DNA from: Paulinella micropora
Taxonomy: Eukaryota; Cercozoa; Imbricatea; Euglyphida
DNA: 23,779 nt
Assembly: GCA_009731375.1 (NCBI GenBank)
Contig: BJOX01000027.1
Coordinates: forward strand, 1,456,475 to 1,480,253
Direction: 5' to 3'
The position numbers were made by a program, and so were the translations under genes. A model generated the notes under the pieces. It saw nothing but the letters and a program-made list of their open reading frames with translations, was not told the origin of the DNA and searched no databases. This document shows positions 16,787 through 23,569 of this stretch, one piece after another. Numbering within the stretch: the stretch's first letter is position 1; every line of letters begins with the position of its first letter.

Positions 16787-17029
16787 ATGCCCTCTATATT
16801 TACATTTATAAACTTTTTATTAATTAATATTTCTGCTCGGACTGCCTGTGATTTCTATTCGCGGGTCAGTGTCAAAAAAAATGAAAGCTGTGTGTGGTGT
16901 ATTCAAAAAGGATGTGTGTATAAGCCGATGAGCGATTGGTGTGTTAGTTTTGATGAAGCTATTCCGCTAATCTGTGCTGGTGATAGCTCTTGGTATAAAA
17001 TCTATCTGTATGAATGCTCACTTCTTTGA
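16787..17029 (+). CDS. Small secreted Cys-rich ORF (PSI-like pattern)
   Basis: An 80-aa ORF from ATG at 16787. Residues 1-20 (MPSIFTFINFLLINISARTA) look like a signal peptide. The remaining 60 residues have seven Cys (21, 35, 38, 43, 52, 63, 77) with SCVWCIQKGCV, reminiscent of the C-x-W-C core of PSI (plexin-semaphorin-integrin) modules. It exactly fills the only gap in the minus-strand block: 4 bases from the 122-aa gene start and overlapping the membrane-protein stop by 12 bases. A dedicated promoter is hard to see in that space. It is real only if the strand switch is real, hence moderate confidence. Confidence 0.42.
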   Translation: MPSIFTFINFLLINISARTACDFYSRVSVKKNESCVWCIQKGCVYKPMSDWCVSFDEAIPLICAGDSSWYKIYLYECSLL

Positions 17030-17355
17030 ACTAGATGGGCTAGGAAGGCAGATGCCGATAAGCAAGGTCAAAATACCCACATAAGTGTTAGCAACCTCGC
17101 ACGGTAAGTTCTTTTCAGACAGCCTCACGATACAAAGGGTGATGATGGCGATAATGATACCCATCTGAAATAAGTATTTAATAAGACGGCTGTCGGTTTT
17201 TCGCTTTGTCAAACAGCAATCCCAGCTGTCCTCGTATTCGTGGTCTAATTTTTTTTCTTCCTGCTTAATTTGGACATCTAATACCCTATTTTTGTGACAT
17301 CTGTGAGGTCTTCCGTCTCTATGATTGGTGGTGGTGGGTGTAATCTAGAGGGCAT
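17018..17355 (-). pseudogene. Small two-helix membrane protein, frame break after ~24 codons
   Basis: An ATG at 17355, overlapping the fibre stop by 11 bases, opens a short Pro-rich frame (MPSRLHPPPPIIETEDL...) that stops at 17280-17278. In the adjacent frame, open from about 17300 to 17018, lies a ~85-aa segment with KRKTDSRLIKYLF, helix 1 (MGIIIAIITLCIV), ..LPCEVANTYVG, helix 2 (ILTLLIGICLP) and a PSPSSSKK end. A C-x5-Y...LLIG..LPSP tail is a recurrent form of small membrane proteins in Polinton-like and giant viruses, from memory. The two frames meet near a 5-T run (17289-17293, A on the coding strand), so a one-base indel is likely. The overlap with the fibre gene suggests co-transcription. 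Confidence 0.55.
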
Positions 17356-20300
17356 TTGAAGGAAATAAAACTGCTCGTATTTCTGCTAATTGGTTAGTTT
17401 GGTCTTGTAGTATATTAAGTAAAATTTTATTTTCTTTTTCTAAATTATTCACCTTTTCCGATAACTCCTGTGTCGCCTTAACTATTGGGGCTATTAAATC
17501 AAAATAGTTCATCGTTTTTAATTCTTCTGTTGTCCCATCGTCTTTTGACATTTTATGGTCTTCAACGGGGTTAAAACATATTAATTTTTTTTCAACTAAT
17601 TCTTCAATATCCTGAGCAATAAATCCGCAATTCTCTCTTTTTGATTCTTTAAGTTTGAAGCACTTTGGTTTGAGCGCATTGATAAAATCTAAACCACAGA
17701 ATTTGGCATCTCTTATGTCGGTTTTATGTCGTCTGTCAGAAGTATTAACAATTCCACTGCTGGTAAGTGTTGCTCTCGTGTTCGCTCCCGTGGTTTGGAA
17801 ATAACAAGTGCCATATTCTCTAAAATACATTTGATCTGAGTTTCTCTTACAAAATATGCCGTGGTTGTCGTCCAGCCACCTTATACCGCACGTAGTTGTC
17901 GTGCCGTCTGAAAAGTAAAGTTGAGAGGCGGAGTTGTTAATCGTTATGGTGTCGCTTGATGTTATGCCACTTCTACACCACAAATAACCATCGCTTCCTC
18001 TCACTGACATTAAAGCGAAGTCTGACCCATTTTCCCATATAAAACCTTCTGTTGCGGCAGCTCCAGACCTAAATCGCACAGCATGAGTAGTAATTCCATT
18101 AGCTGATGGTGCCGTTCCTGTTCCGCTTAATGCTTTATTCGCCCCAGATTGCCCCATATAAATACCCCACGCCGAGTTTCCCGTCTCCCATAGAAATATT
18201 CCTCTGGTATTTCCCCCGTCTGTTCCACCTTGAATTGATAGTTTTGACCCATTAAGACCTGCTGTGGTCGTTAATGTGCCAGTGTATGTAATCCCCGCAT
18301 TTGCTGTTATTAATCCACTTGCCGTAAGTGTTGTTGTTGATATCCCAGCATTTGCCGTTAATAGGCCTGCTGTGCTTATGTTCATAGCCTCAGTCCACGA
18401 TGCTATATTGCTCCCCGCAGTTATTCCTGTTTTATAATAAAAAGCGATTTTGTTGGCTTTTTGAATTAGAAAGTTTGAACCGCTGTGGCTTGATTTAAAG
18501 TTCGTGCCATCAAAATAAGCATCAAAACATAAATTAATATCGTTGTGCGCCCAATTAAATAATTGGAATGTTGGATAAGCATCTTCCGTTGTTATTGTCT
18601 GAAAGTGTGCTCCTGCGGCATCGCCCATAGTTCCATATATTTCTAAACCTCCTGTCGCCCCTACTCCTTTTGTTGCTTTGCCTATGATTATCGGTTTGCC
18701 TAGTGCTGTTGTTATTTTATCACTTGCGGTTATAGCATTACTAAATGTTTTAGTTCCTGCTATGGTTTGGTCTCCTGTTAATTTCACGCAATTATCATCA
18801 ACATACTTTTTATTTGCTACATGGTCTGCTAGTGTTGGTATTAGATTGGTTCCCATTGAAATTTGATTGTTAAAAGTTTTAGTCCCTGCTATGGTTTGGT
18901 TTCCTGTTATTTTCACATTTTGCCCGTCCAATGTATCTACATAACTTTTGTTTGCTCCATCGGCCGCTAATGTTGGAGTTCCAAGGTTGGCTATTTTGCT
19001 ACTATTGCAATCTAGCCCCGAAGCATTTACCCAACCGACTATCGCCCCATCAATAACGAAACTTACTTTTTTCGCGTTTATTTCAAAGTTATAATTCACA
19101 CCCGTGCCCATATCAAGGCATCCGATAGTTCCTATATTGGCTGTGGAGTTAAAAACCACGAATGTTCCTTTGGTTGTCGCATTCGTTGAATTTCCAGTTA
19201 TTTCAAGGGCACTGCTAAATGTTTTAATTCCTGCTATGGTTTGGTTTCCTGTTAATTTGACCACCGAAGTGTCAAGGGTTGAAACATCAATGCCATCAAC
19301 CAAATTCACATTCGTTATGCTTTGCCCTCCCATATTTAGTCCGCCATTTGCCGTTATCGCACCGCTTGCCGTAAGTGTTGTTGTTGATATCCCCGCATTT
19401 GCTGTTATTGCCTTTGAAGCAGTAATTGCTGTGTTGTTAATTCTAAATAATTCATTTGAACCTCCATAGTAAAATACGTGGCTCGCCCCCGCACTATCAA
19501 CATTATATATTAATATTCCACTAGCAATACCAAACCCATAAAATACTGTTGTTGATTCCCCTCCTCCATCATATAAAACTAGTTCATTGTTTGTGTTTAG
19601 ATAGCCTGACCTGTCCAGAAATATTTTTTTACCTGCTCCAACTACTATATTGTCGCTTGTTGTTAAGGCTGTGGTTGATACACCCGCATTTGCTTTAATT
19701 TCGTTGCTAAATGTTTTAGTTCCTGCTATGGTTTGGTTTCCTGTTAGTTTCACGTTCTGCCCGTCTAATGTATCCACATAACTTTTGTTTGCTCCGTCCG
19801 TTGTCGCTGTTGGTGTGGCTAAGTTTGTTATTTTGTTGTTGTTTAAAGATAGTGTAGTGCCAGTTGCGGTCGCGATTACATTATTACCTGAATATAACTC
19901 AACATACGAACCAGTTATTTGTATCGGATAATAGGCCGCAGTTGCTATTTTTTGTGCGGAAATCATTCCAATATTTGTCGCTGTATCAAAGGCAACACCG
20001 ATACCATCAAAAGCAGTTGGAGCAGTAGCACCCCGCACTTCTATTGTTGAAGTAAATTTTTTATTCCCTGCTATGGTTTGGTCTCCTGTTAGTTTAACAA
20101 CCGAAGTGTCAAGGGTGGAAACATCAATGCCATCAACATTACCCACATTTGTAATCGCAAATCCTCCCATATTTAGTCCACCCATCATACTTGCTGTGCC
20201 ATCTAATCTAAGAAAAGGTGAAGCGACATTTCTCCATTGACCTGTGCTGTAAATGAGCAGTTGATTATCGGCTGGTGTTGTTATTAGGCAGTCGCTTAAA

Positions 20301-20893
20301 GCATCTATTGATTTAGTGGCTAGTCGTGTGTCAAAGTCAGTATTTGCCCTAGCGGTGGTGTAGTATAGATTTGTTCCTTCTTTTAAGTCTGCGGTCGTTT
20401 TCAATAAAAGCCTTGCATCAAAGTCTGTATTTGCTCTTGCTGTCGTATAGTATAAATTAAGTCCTTCGGTTAAGTTAGTGGTTGATTTAGTAGCTAGTCG
20501 TGTGTCAAACCTTCCATCAGTATAGTATAGATTGGTTCCTTCTTTTACATCGGCCGTAGATTTTAAAGCGAGACGTGTGTCAAAGCGGTTATCAGTCCAA
20601 TAATAATTAAGTCCTTCGGTTAAGTTAGTTGTTGATTTAGTTGAAAATCTTGTGTCAAACCTTCCATCAGTATAGTATAGATTAGTTCCTTCTTTTATGT
20701 CCGTTGTGCTTTTGGTAGCCAGTCGTGTGTCAAATCGGCCGTCGGTAAAATAAAGATTTATCGGGACGGCATCTTCTGGCACTCTATCTGTGTTTAAGCC
20801 AATAATATTAGTGTTCGTTAAATCAAGGTTGGCTATATTTAGACTATCAACAGAAAACTCATTCAATCCTAATAAACTTTTGTATTGGCTCAT
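17345..20893 (-). CDS. Phage-style trimeric fibre with C-terminal S74 self-cleaving chaperone
   Basis: A 1182-aa predicted receptor-binding fibre. Residues 1-45 form a short N-terminal anchor. Residues ~45-205 hold six ~25-29-residue repeats of the form NLYYTDGRFDTRLATKST..EGT. Residues ~205-870 contain five LTGxQTIAGxKTFS repeats interleaved with ANAGISTTTLTASG, two GGLNMGG..ITNV..VDGIDVSTLDTS blocks and GANKSYVDTLD units. Residues ~1050-1182 are a Peptidase_S74 intramolecular chaperone: SDRRHK carries the catalytic Ser1052 and Lys1057 with predicted cleavage just before Ser1052, then FINALKPKCFKL, CGFIAQDIEELV, and a C-terminal coiled coil (LSEKVNNLEKENKILLNIL). These modules are best known in caudovirus tail fibres. 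Here the protein probably forms a trimeric spike on the capsid. The frame is intact. It diverges from the charged-protein gene. Confidence 0.9.
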   Translation of the reverse strand: MSQYKSLLGLNEFSVDSLNIANLDLTNTNIIGLNTDRVPEDAVPINLYFTDGRFDTRLATKSTTDIKEGTNLYYTDGRFDTRFSTKSTTNLTEGLNYYWTDNRFDTRLALKSTADVKEGTNLYYTDGRFDTRLATKSTTNLTEGLNLYYTTARANTDFDARLLLKTTADLKEGTNLYYTTARANTDFDTRLATKSIDALSDCLITTPADNQLLIYSTGQWRNVASPFLRLDGTASMMGGLNMGGFAITNVGNVDGIDVSTLDTSVVKLTGDQTIAGNKKFTSTIEVRGATAPTAFDGIGVAFDTATNIGMISAQKIATAAYYPIQITGSYVELYSGNNVIATATGTTLSLNNNKITNLATPTATTDGANKSYVDTLDGQNVKLTGNQTIAGTKTFSNEIKANAGVSTTALTTSDNIVVGAGKKIFLDRSGYLNTNNELVLYDGGGESTTVFYGFGIASGILIYNVDSAGASHVFYYGGSNELFRINNTAITASKAITANAGISTTTLTASGAITANGGLNMGGQSITNVNLVDGIDVSTLDTSVVKLTGNQTIAGIKTFSSALEITGNSTNATTKGTFVVFNSTANIGTIGCLDMGTGVNYNFEINAKKVSFVIDGAIVGWVNASGLDCNSSKIANLGTPTLAADGANKSYVDTLDGQNVKITGNQTIAGTKTFNNQISMGTNLIPTLADHVANKKYVDDNCVKLTGDQTIAGTKTFSNAITASDKITTALGKPIIIGKATKGVGATGGLEIYGTMGDAAGAHFQTITTEDAYPTFQLFNWAHNDINLCFDAYFDGTNFKSSHSGSNFLIQKANKIAFYYKTGITAGSNIASWTEAMNISTAGLLTANAGISTTTLTASGLITANAGITYTGTLTTTAGLNGSKLSIQGGTDGGNTRGIFLWETGNSAWGIYMGQSGANKALSGTGTAPSANGITTHAVRFRSGAAATEGFIWENGSDFALMSVRGSDGYLWCRSGITSSDTITINNSASQLYFSDGTTTTCGIRWLDDNHGIFCKRNSDQMYFREYGTCYFQTTGANTRATLTSSGIVNTSDRRHKTDIRDAKFCGLDFINALKPKCFKLKESKRENCGFIAQDIEELVEKKLICFNPVEDHKMSKDDGTTEELKTMNYFDLIAPIVKATQELSEKVNNLEKENKILLNILQDQTNQLAEIRAVLFPSNAL

Positions 20894-20969
20894 TGAACCA
20901 CTATATAATTAGTTTATTAATAAAAACTAAATAATATTATTTTGTATATTAATATAAACAAGCCATAAA
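20894..20969. promoter_or_regulatory. Divergent AT-rich promoter region, fibre / charged protein
   Basis: This 76-bp AT-rich gap separates two divergent ATGs. On the minus strand TATATAG (20907-20901) lies about 8 bases before the fibre ATG. On plus, TTTGTATATTAATATAAAC precedes the charged-protein ATG. A promoter role is inferred. Confidence 0.45.
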
Positions 20970-21479
20970 ATGCCGAGAGGTAATAGAGAGGTAGCTATGA
21001 AGAATCTTGAAAAGGGTTGGGAGGCTAAGCAGAACCAGGCTAAGCAAAGAAAGATTGAAAGAGCGAGGGAATTACTCGCGGAGGAAGAGGCTAAAAATGT
21101 GAAAGAAATGAATGACGACGAAAAGATGGACCACGTGTCTAAGAAACAGTTGGCTAAGGATATGATTGATGGAAGAGACGGTGAGATAAGTGAGGAAAGC
21201 AGTGAAAGTGAAGAAGAGGTTGAACAAGACTTTGTAGATATCGTTGCCCGACGGGTTGCGGGTATTAAATTGAAGACCAAACAGAAGAAGGCGAAGAAGG
21301 TTGTAAAAAAGAAAGTGGAAGAGGAGAGCGATAGTGAGAGCGAAAGTGAGGAAGAGGAACAGCCTAAGAAAGGTAAAGGAAAGAAGACTGGTCGTGTTAA
21401 TGTCAATGTTTATAATCAACAACCCGAGAAACCAAAAAAAGAAAGCAATGATGTTTCAAAAATATTTTTAAAGTTCTGA
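20970..21479 (+). CDS. Highly charged protein, 169 aa, unknown
   Basis: A 169-aa ATG-started ORF. Residues 1-55 are basic and helical (GWEAKQNQAKQRKIERAREL...), 70-85 are Ser/Glu-rich acidic, 86-110 contain a short predicted fold (FVDIVARRVAGIKLK), and 95-115 plus 132-140 are Lys-rich. An acidic SDSESESEEEEQ stretch separates the Lys blocks. Basic clusters resemble nuclear-localisation signals, and the acidic Ser/Glu tracts resemble casein-kinase-2 targets. It lies upstream of the integrase on the same strand. It could be a DNA- or histone-binding accessory protein or a terminal-protein candidate, but nothing in the sequence settles this. Its TGA stop is inside a perfect hairpin. Confidence 0.65.
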   Translation: MPRGNREVAMKNLEKGWEAKQNQAKQRKIERARELLAEEEAKNVKEMNDDEKMDHVSKKQLAKDMIDGRDGEISEESSESEEEVEQDFVDIVARRVAGIKLKTKQKKAKKVVKKKVEEESDSESESEEEEQPKKGKGKKTGRVNVNVYNQQPEKPKKESNDVSKIFLKF

Positions 21480-21498
21480 AACTTTTGAAAAAGTTTCA
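21477..21498 (+). terminator. Perfect hairpin containing the stop of the charged-protein gene
   Basis: TGAAACTTTT-GA-AAAAGTTTCA: ten complementary bases on each side, with the TGA stop (21477-21479) as the first three. It is the first of two adjacent hairpins before the integrase. Confidence 0.65.
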
Positions 21499-21511
21499 CA
21501 AAACATTTTGC

Positions 21512-21534
21512 TGAAAGATTTTTTAAATCTTTCA
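21512..21534 (+). terminator. Second perfect hairpin between charged-protein and integrase genes
   Basis: TGAAAGATTT-TTT-AAATCTTTCA: a 10-bp perfect stem with a 3-base loop, directly followed by an ATATAG box (21535-21540). It may combine the transcript end of the upstream gene with the promoter of the next. Confidence 0.6.
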
Positions 21535-21555
21535 ATATAGGAACACCAAAAAAAT

Positions 21556-21577
21556 TCGGGTCGTAGGGTGTCCCTAC
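21556..21577 (+). repeat. G/C palindrome family, copy in integrase leader
   Basis: GTAGGG-TGT-CCCTAC (21563-21577) ends one base before the integrase ATG. The 28 bases 21556-21583 are identical to the penton leader on the minus strand (13331-13304). Confidence 0.85.
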
Positions 21578-21578
21578 A

Positions 21579-22584
21579 ATGGATTACAAACACAGCAATC
21601 CACAAAATACTGAAACCGGAGGTGATGAGGCGAAGTCTCTGCTAGATAAAGAAGAAGTTGAAAAAAAGAAAATTGAAGAAGCTTCTGAAATACACCATCA
21701 ATCTAAGACCCCTAAAAAATGGAATACTATACTAGCCCCTGAGCCTGAACCATTAAGCCAAGTGTTTATTGACTTAATGGATATGTCTAAAATAGCAACT
21801 AAGAAAGGAAACAACAACTACAACTTTGGTTTAGTAATGATTGATGTTTATTCTCGTCGTGGTTGGATTGAACCGATCAAAAATAAAACAACGGGAGAAG
21901 TATTAGAAGGATTAAAGAAAATGCCTAAACCTAAAAGGATTACGTCCGACAACGGCGGTGAATATAAAGGGCAAGTTGCCGAATACTTCAAAGAGAATGG
22001 AATTCAACATACTACAAACGAAGTTGGCGACCACCGAACTATGGGCATAGTAGATAGATTTATTAGAACAATAAGGAACGATTTAAATTTTATGTGGGAA
22101 GTTAATGACGATTTTATTTGGGTTCCTTACATTTATGAAATTGTTAATAATTATAACAATACATACCATAATACAATTAAGGCTACGCCTATGGAAGTCT
22201 ATGAAGGTAAAAAGAAAAACGATCAAGAAATATATAGAGCTGGTCTTATTAATAAATTTCCTAAGAATTCAACCGTAAGAAAAGAACTAGAAAGAACGGT
22301 TTTTTTCTAAGGGTGATGTTCAGTATTCAAAGGCTATATATAAGGTTAAAGGGCGTAAAGGCTTCAAGTTGATTCTTTCAGATCACGAAATAATCAGCCC
22401 TCAGCAATTATTAAAATCTAAGTTTGATAAACAGGTTGATGAAGAAGAACAGACTAATTCAAAATTAAAAAAAATAACTCAGGAACGGAACACTCAAAGG
22501 TTATTAAATCGTGAAAGCATAAATCACAGTAATATAAGAACTTCAAGCAGAATGAAAAAGAAAATTGAAAAATTAGACCTTTAA
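21579..22584 (+). pseudogene. INT: Retrovirus-like (rve) integrase of Polinton type, frame break in C-terminal part
   Basis: Predicted to insert the element into host DNA. The catalytic core shows FIDLMDM (Asp65), VMIDVYSRRGWIEPI, ITSDNGGEYKG (Asp124) and HRTMGIVDRFIRTIRN, where Asp159 stands in the place of the usual third acidic residue, 34 residues after Asp124. The first frame stops at 22308-22310, just after a 7-T run (22298-22304). The neighbouring frame continues to 22584 with FSKGDVQYSKAIYKVKGR and SDHEIISPQQLL, the SH3/chromo-like C-terminal DNA-binding part of this family. I see no N-terminal HHCC zinc finger; residues 1-45 are charged. The penton-like leader palindrome lies before the ATG. 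The frame converges with the GIY-YIG gene, overlapping by 4 bases. Whether the indel is biological or a homopolymer error is open. Confidence 0.88.
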
Positions 22585-23240
22585 TAACCGAATAAATTCA
22601 ATCCTACTTTATCCATAATTGATTGGTGTTTCTCAGTTCTTGTATGTCTTTTTAAGTGTGCATATGAAATCATAACACCACATTCACACTCAACTAATTT
22701 TGATTTGTTTTCTCGTATTTTTAGTTTTTGTAAATTACTGTATAGTTTTGAGTTTTCTTTTCTGTATTGCTTTCTCTTTTCTTTATTTTTTTCCTCCCAT
22801 TCTTTAAATTTTTTTGCTATTTTCTCTTTATGTTCTTGCCTATATTTTCTAAATCGTTCTTTGTTTTTTTCACGATATTGTTTAATTTGATCTTTGTTTG
22901 CTTCATAATATTGTTCGTGATATTTGGTATCTTCCCTCCACTGCTTAACAGTTCTTCCTGCGATACATCTATTAATACAGTTTTCTGTCTGTCTCATTAT
23001 TTCTCCTTCTCGCTTACAAAGTTCCATCTTGTTATTACAAGAAAACATTTCAATAAGTTCAATGTAGTTATCATCATATTTCAATATCTCAAAAGAAGTC
23101 ATATATCGTTTGTTTTGCTTATAATGTGCTCTATGAGCATACAATCTTTTATGTAATGGGTTTGTAGTAGAACCAATATATATTTGGTTTGTCTGGTGTG
23201 AACGAATAGCATATATCTTTCCTTGGTTGTAGTCTGGCAT
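22581..23240 (-). CDS. GIY-YIG endonuclease with C-terminal zinc-finger-like motif
   Basis: A 219-aa protein from ATG at 23240; the frame is open further upstream to 23363, but that extension has no domain features. Residues ~8-22 carry GKIYAIR...QIYIGST, the GIY-YIG core, followed by KRLYAHRAHYK with the conserved Arg/Tyr/His region and a plausible catalytic Glu in the KREGEIMRQTENCINR helix. A long Lys/Glu/Arg coiled segment follows, and the C-terminus has CECGVMISYAHLKRHTRTEKH, a C-x-C...H-x5-H zinc-finger-like motif. This architecture is common in GIY-YIG proteins of large and Polinton-like viruses. It may act as a homing-type nuclease or in genome processing. It is the last gene before the right end of the element. 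Confidence 0.87.
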   Translation of the reverse strand: MPDYNQGKIYAIRSHQTNQIYIGSTTNPLHKRLYAHRAHYKQNKRYMTSFEILKYDDNYIELIEMFSCNNKMELCKREGEIMRQTENCINRCIAGRTVKQWREDTKYHEQYYEANKDQIKQYREKNKERFRKYRQEHKEKIAKKFKEWEEKNKEKRKQYRKENSKLYSNLQKLKIRENKSKLVECECGVMISYAHLKRHTRTEKHQSIMDKVGLNLFGY

Positions 23241-23569
23241 TTGTCTTGTGTTGTCTCTTTTTGTCTTATTATGTCCTTTTCTATAATATAAAATTATTTT
23301 TGTAACAACTTTGCATTTTGTATTTTTTTTGTGTTGGAGCAAATCCACAACTCCAAAACACAAAAAAAGCTATTTTTGGTGTTCGGAGAAATCTGTAGGT
23401 CTATTTTACAGTTTTCGTGTTTTGGTCACGGGCTCATTTCCTTTTTATTATCAATGGGGGTTGTAGGGGTTTCCCCTACATTGCCATTTTGTCCCGTGCG
23501 GGCCGAACGGTGTGTGTCCCTGGGGGCGGGGGGTGTGTATTGAAAAAGTGTCTTGTAGTGCGACCCTAT
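23241..23569. other. Right sub-terminal non-coding region of the element
   Basis: About 330 bp with no credible gene. It holds the upstream region of the GIY-YIG gene, one G/C palindrome copy (23456-23479), a G-rich run (23521-23536) and a transition into the (ACT)n array. If the element has terminal inverted repeats, part of the right one should be here. Its partner would lie in the 908-N gap and cannot be tested. Confidence 0.55.
23456..23479. repeat. G/C palindrome family, right-end copy
   Basis: GGGGGTTGTAGGGGTTTCCCC plus TAC; GTAGGGG (23463-23469) pairs with CCCCTAC (23473-23479). This copy is not next to a coding end and lies in the sub-terminal region. Confidence 0.75.

Noticed and set aside
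20927-21406. Minus-strand Ser/Leu/Phe-rich ORF opposite the charged protein
   Set aside because: It is the antisense shadow of an acidic/basic low-complexity gene.
22767-23156. Plus-strand Phe-rich ORFs opposite the GIY-YIG gene
   Set aside because: These are antisense frames of a Lys/Glu-rich coiled region; the minus frame carries the recognisable domain.
9255-23479. CRISPR-like array of short palindromes
   Set aside because: The units are scattered kilobases apart, at gene borders, without regular spacers.
23331-23543. 70-aa plus-strand ORF in the right sub-terminal region
   Set aside because: It starts from a non-ATG codon, spans a palindrome and a G-run, and has no motif.
23241-23569. 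Terminal inverted repeat
   Set aside because: No inverted partner exists in the visible left side; the expected location is in the gap, so no call was made.
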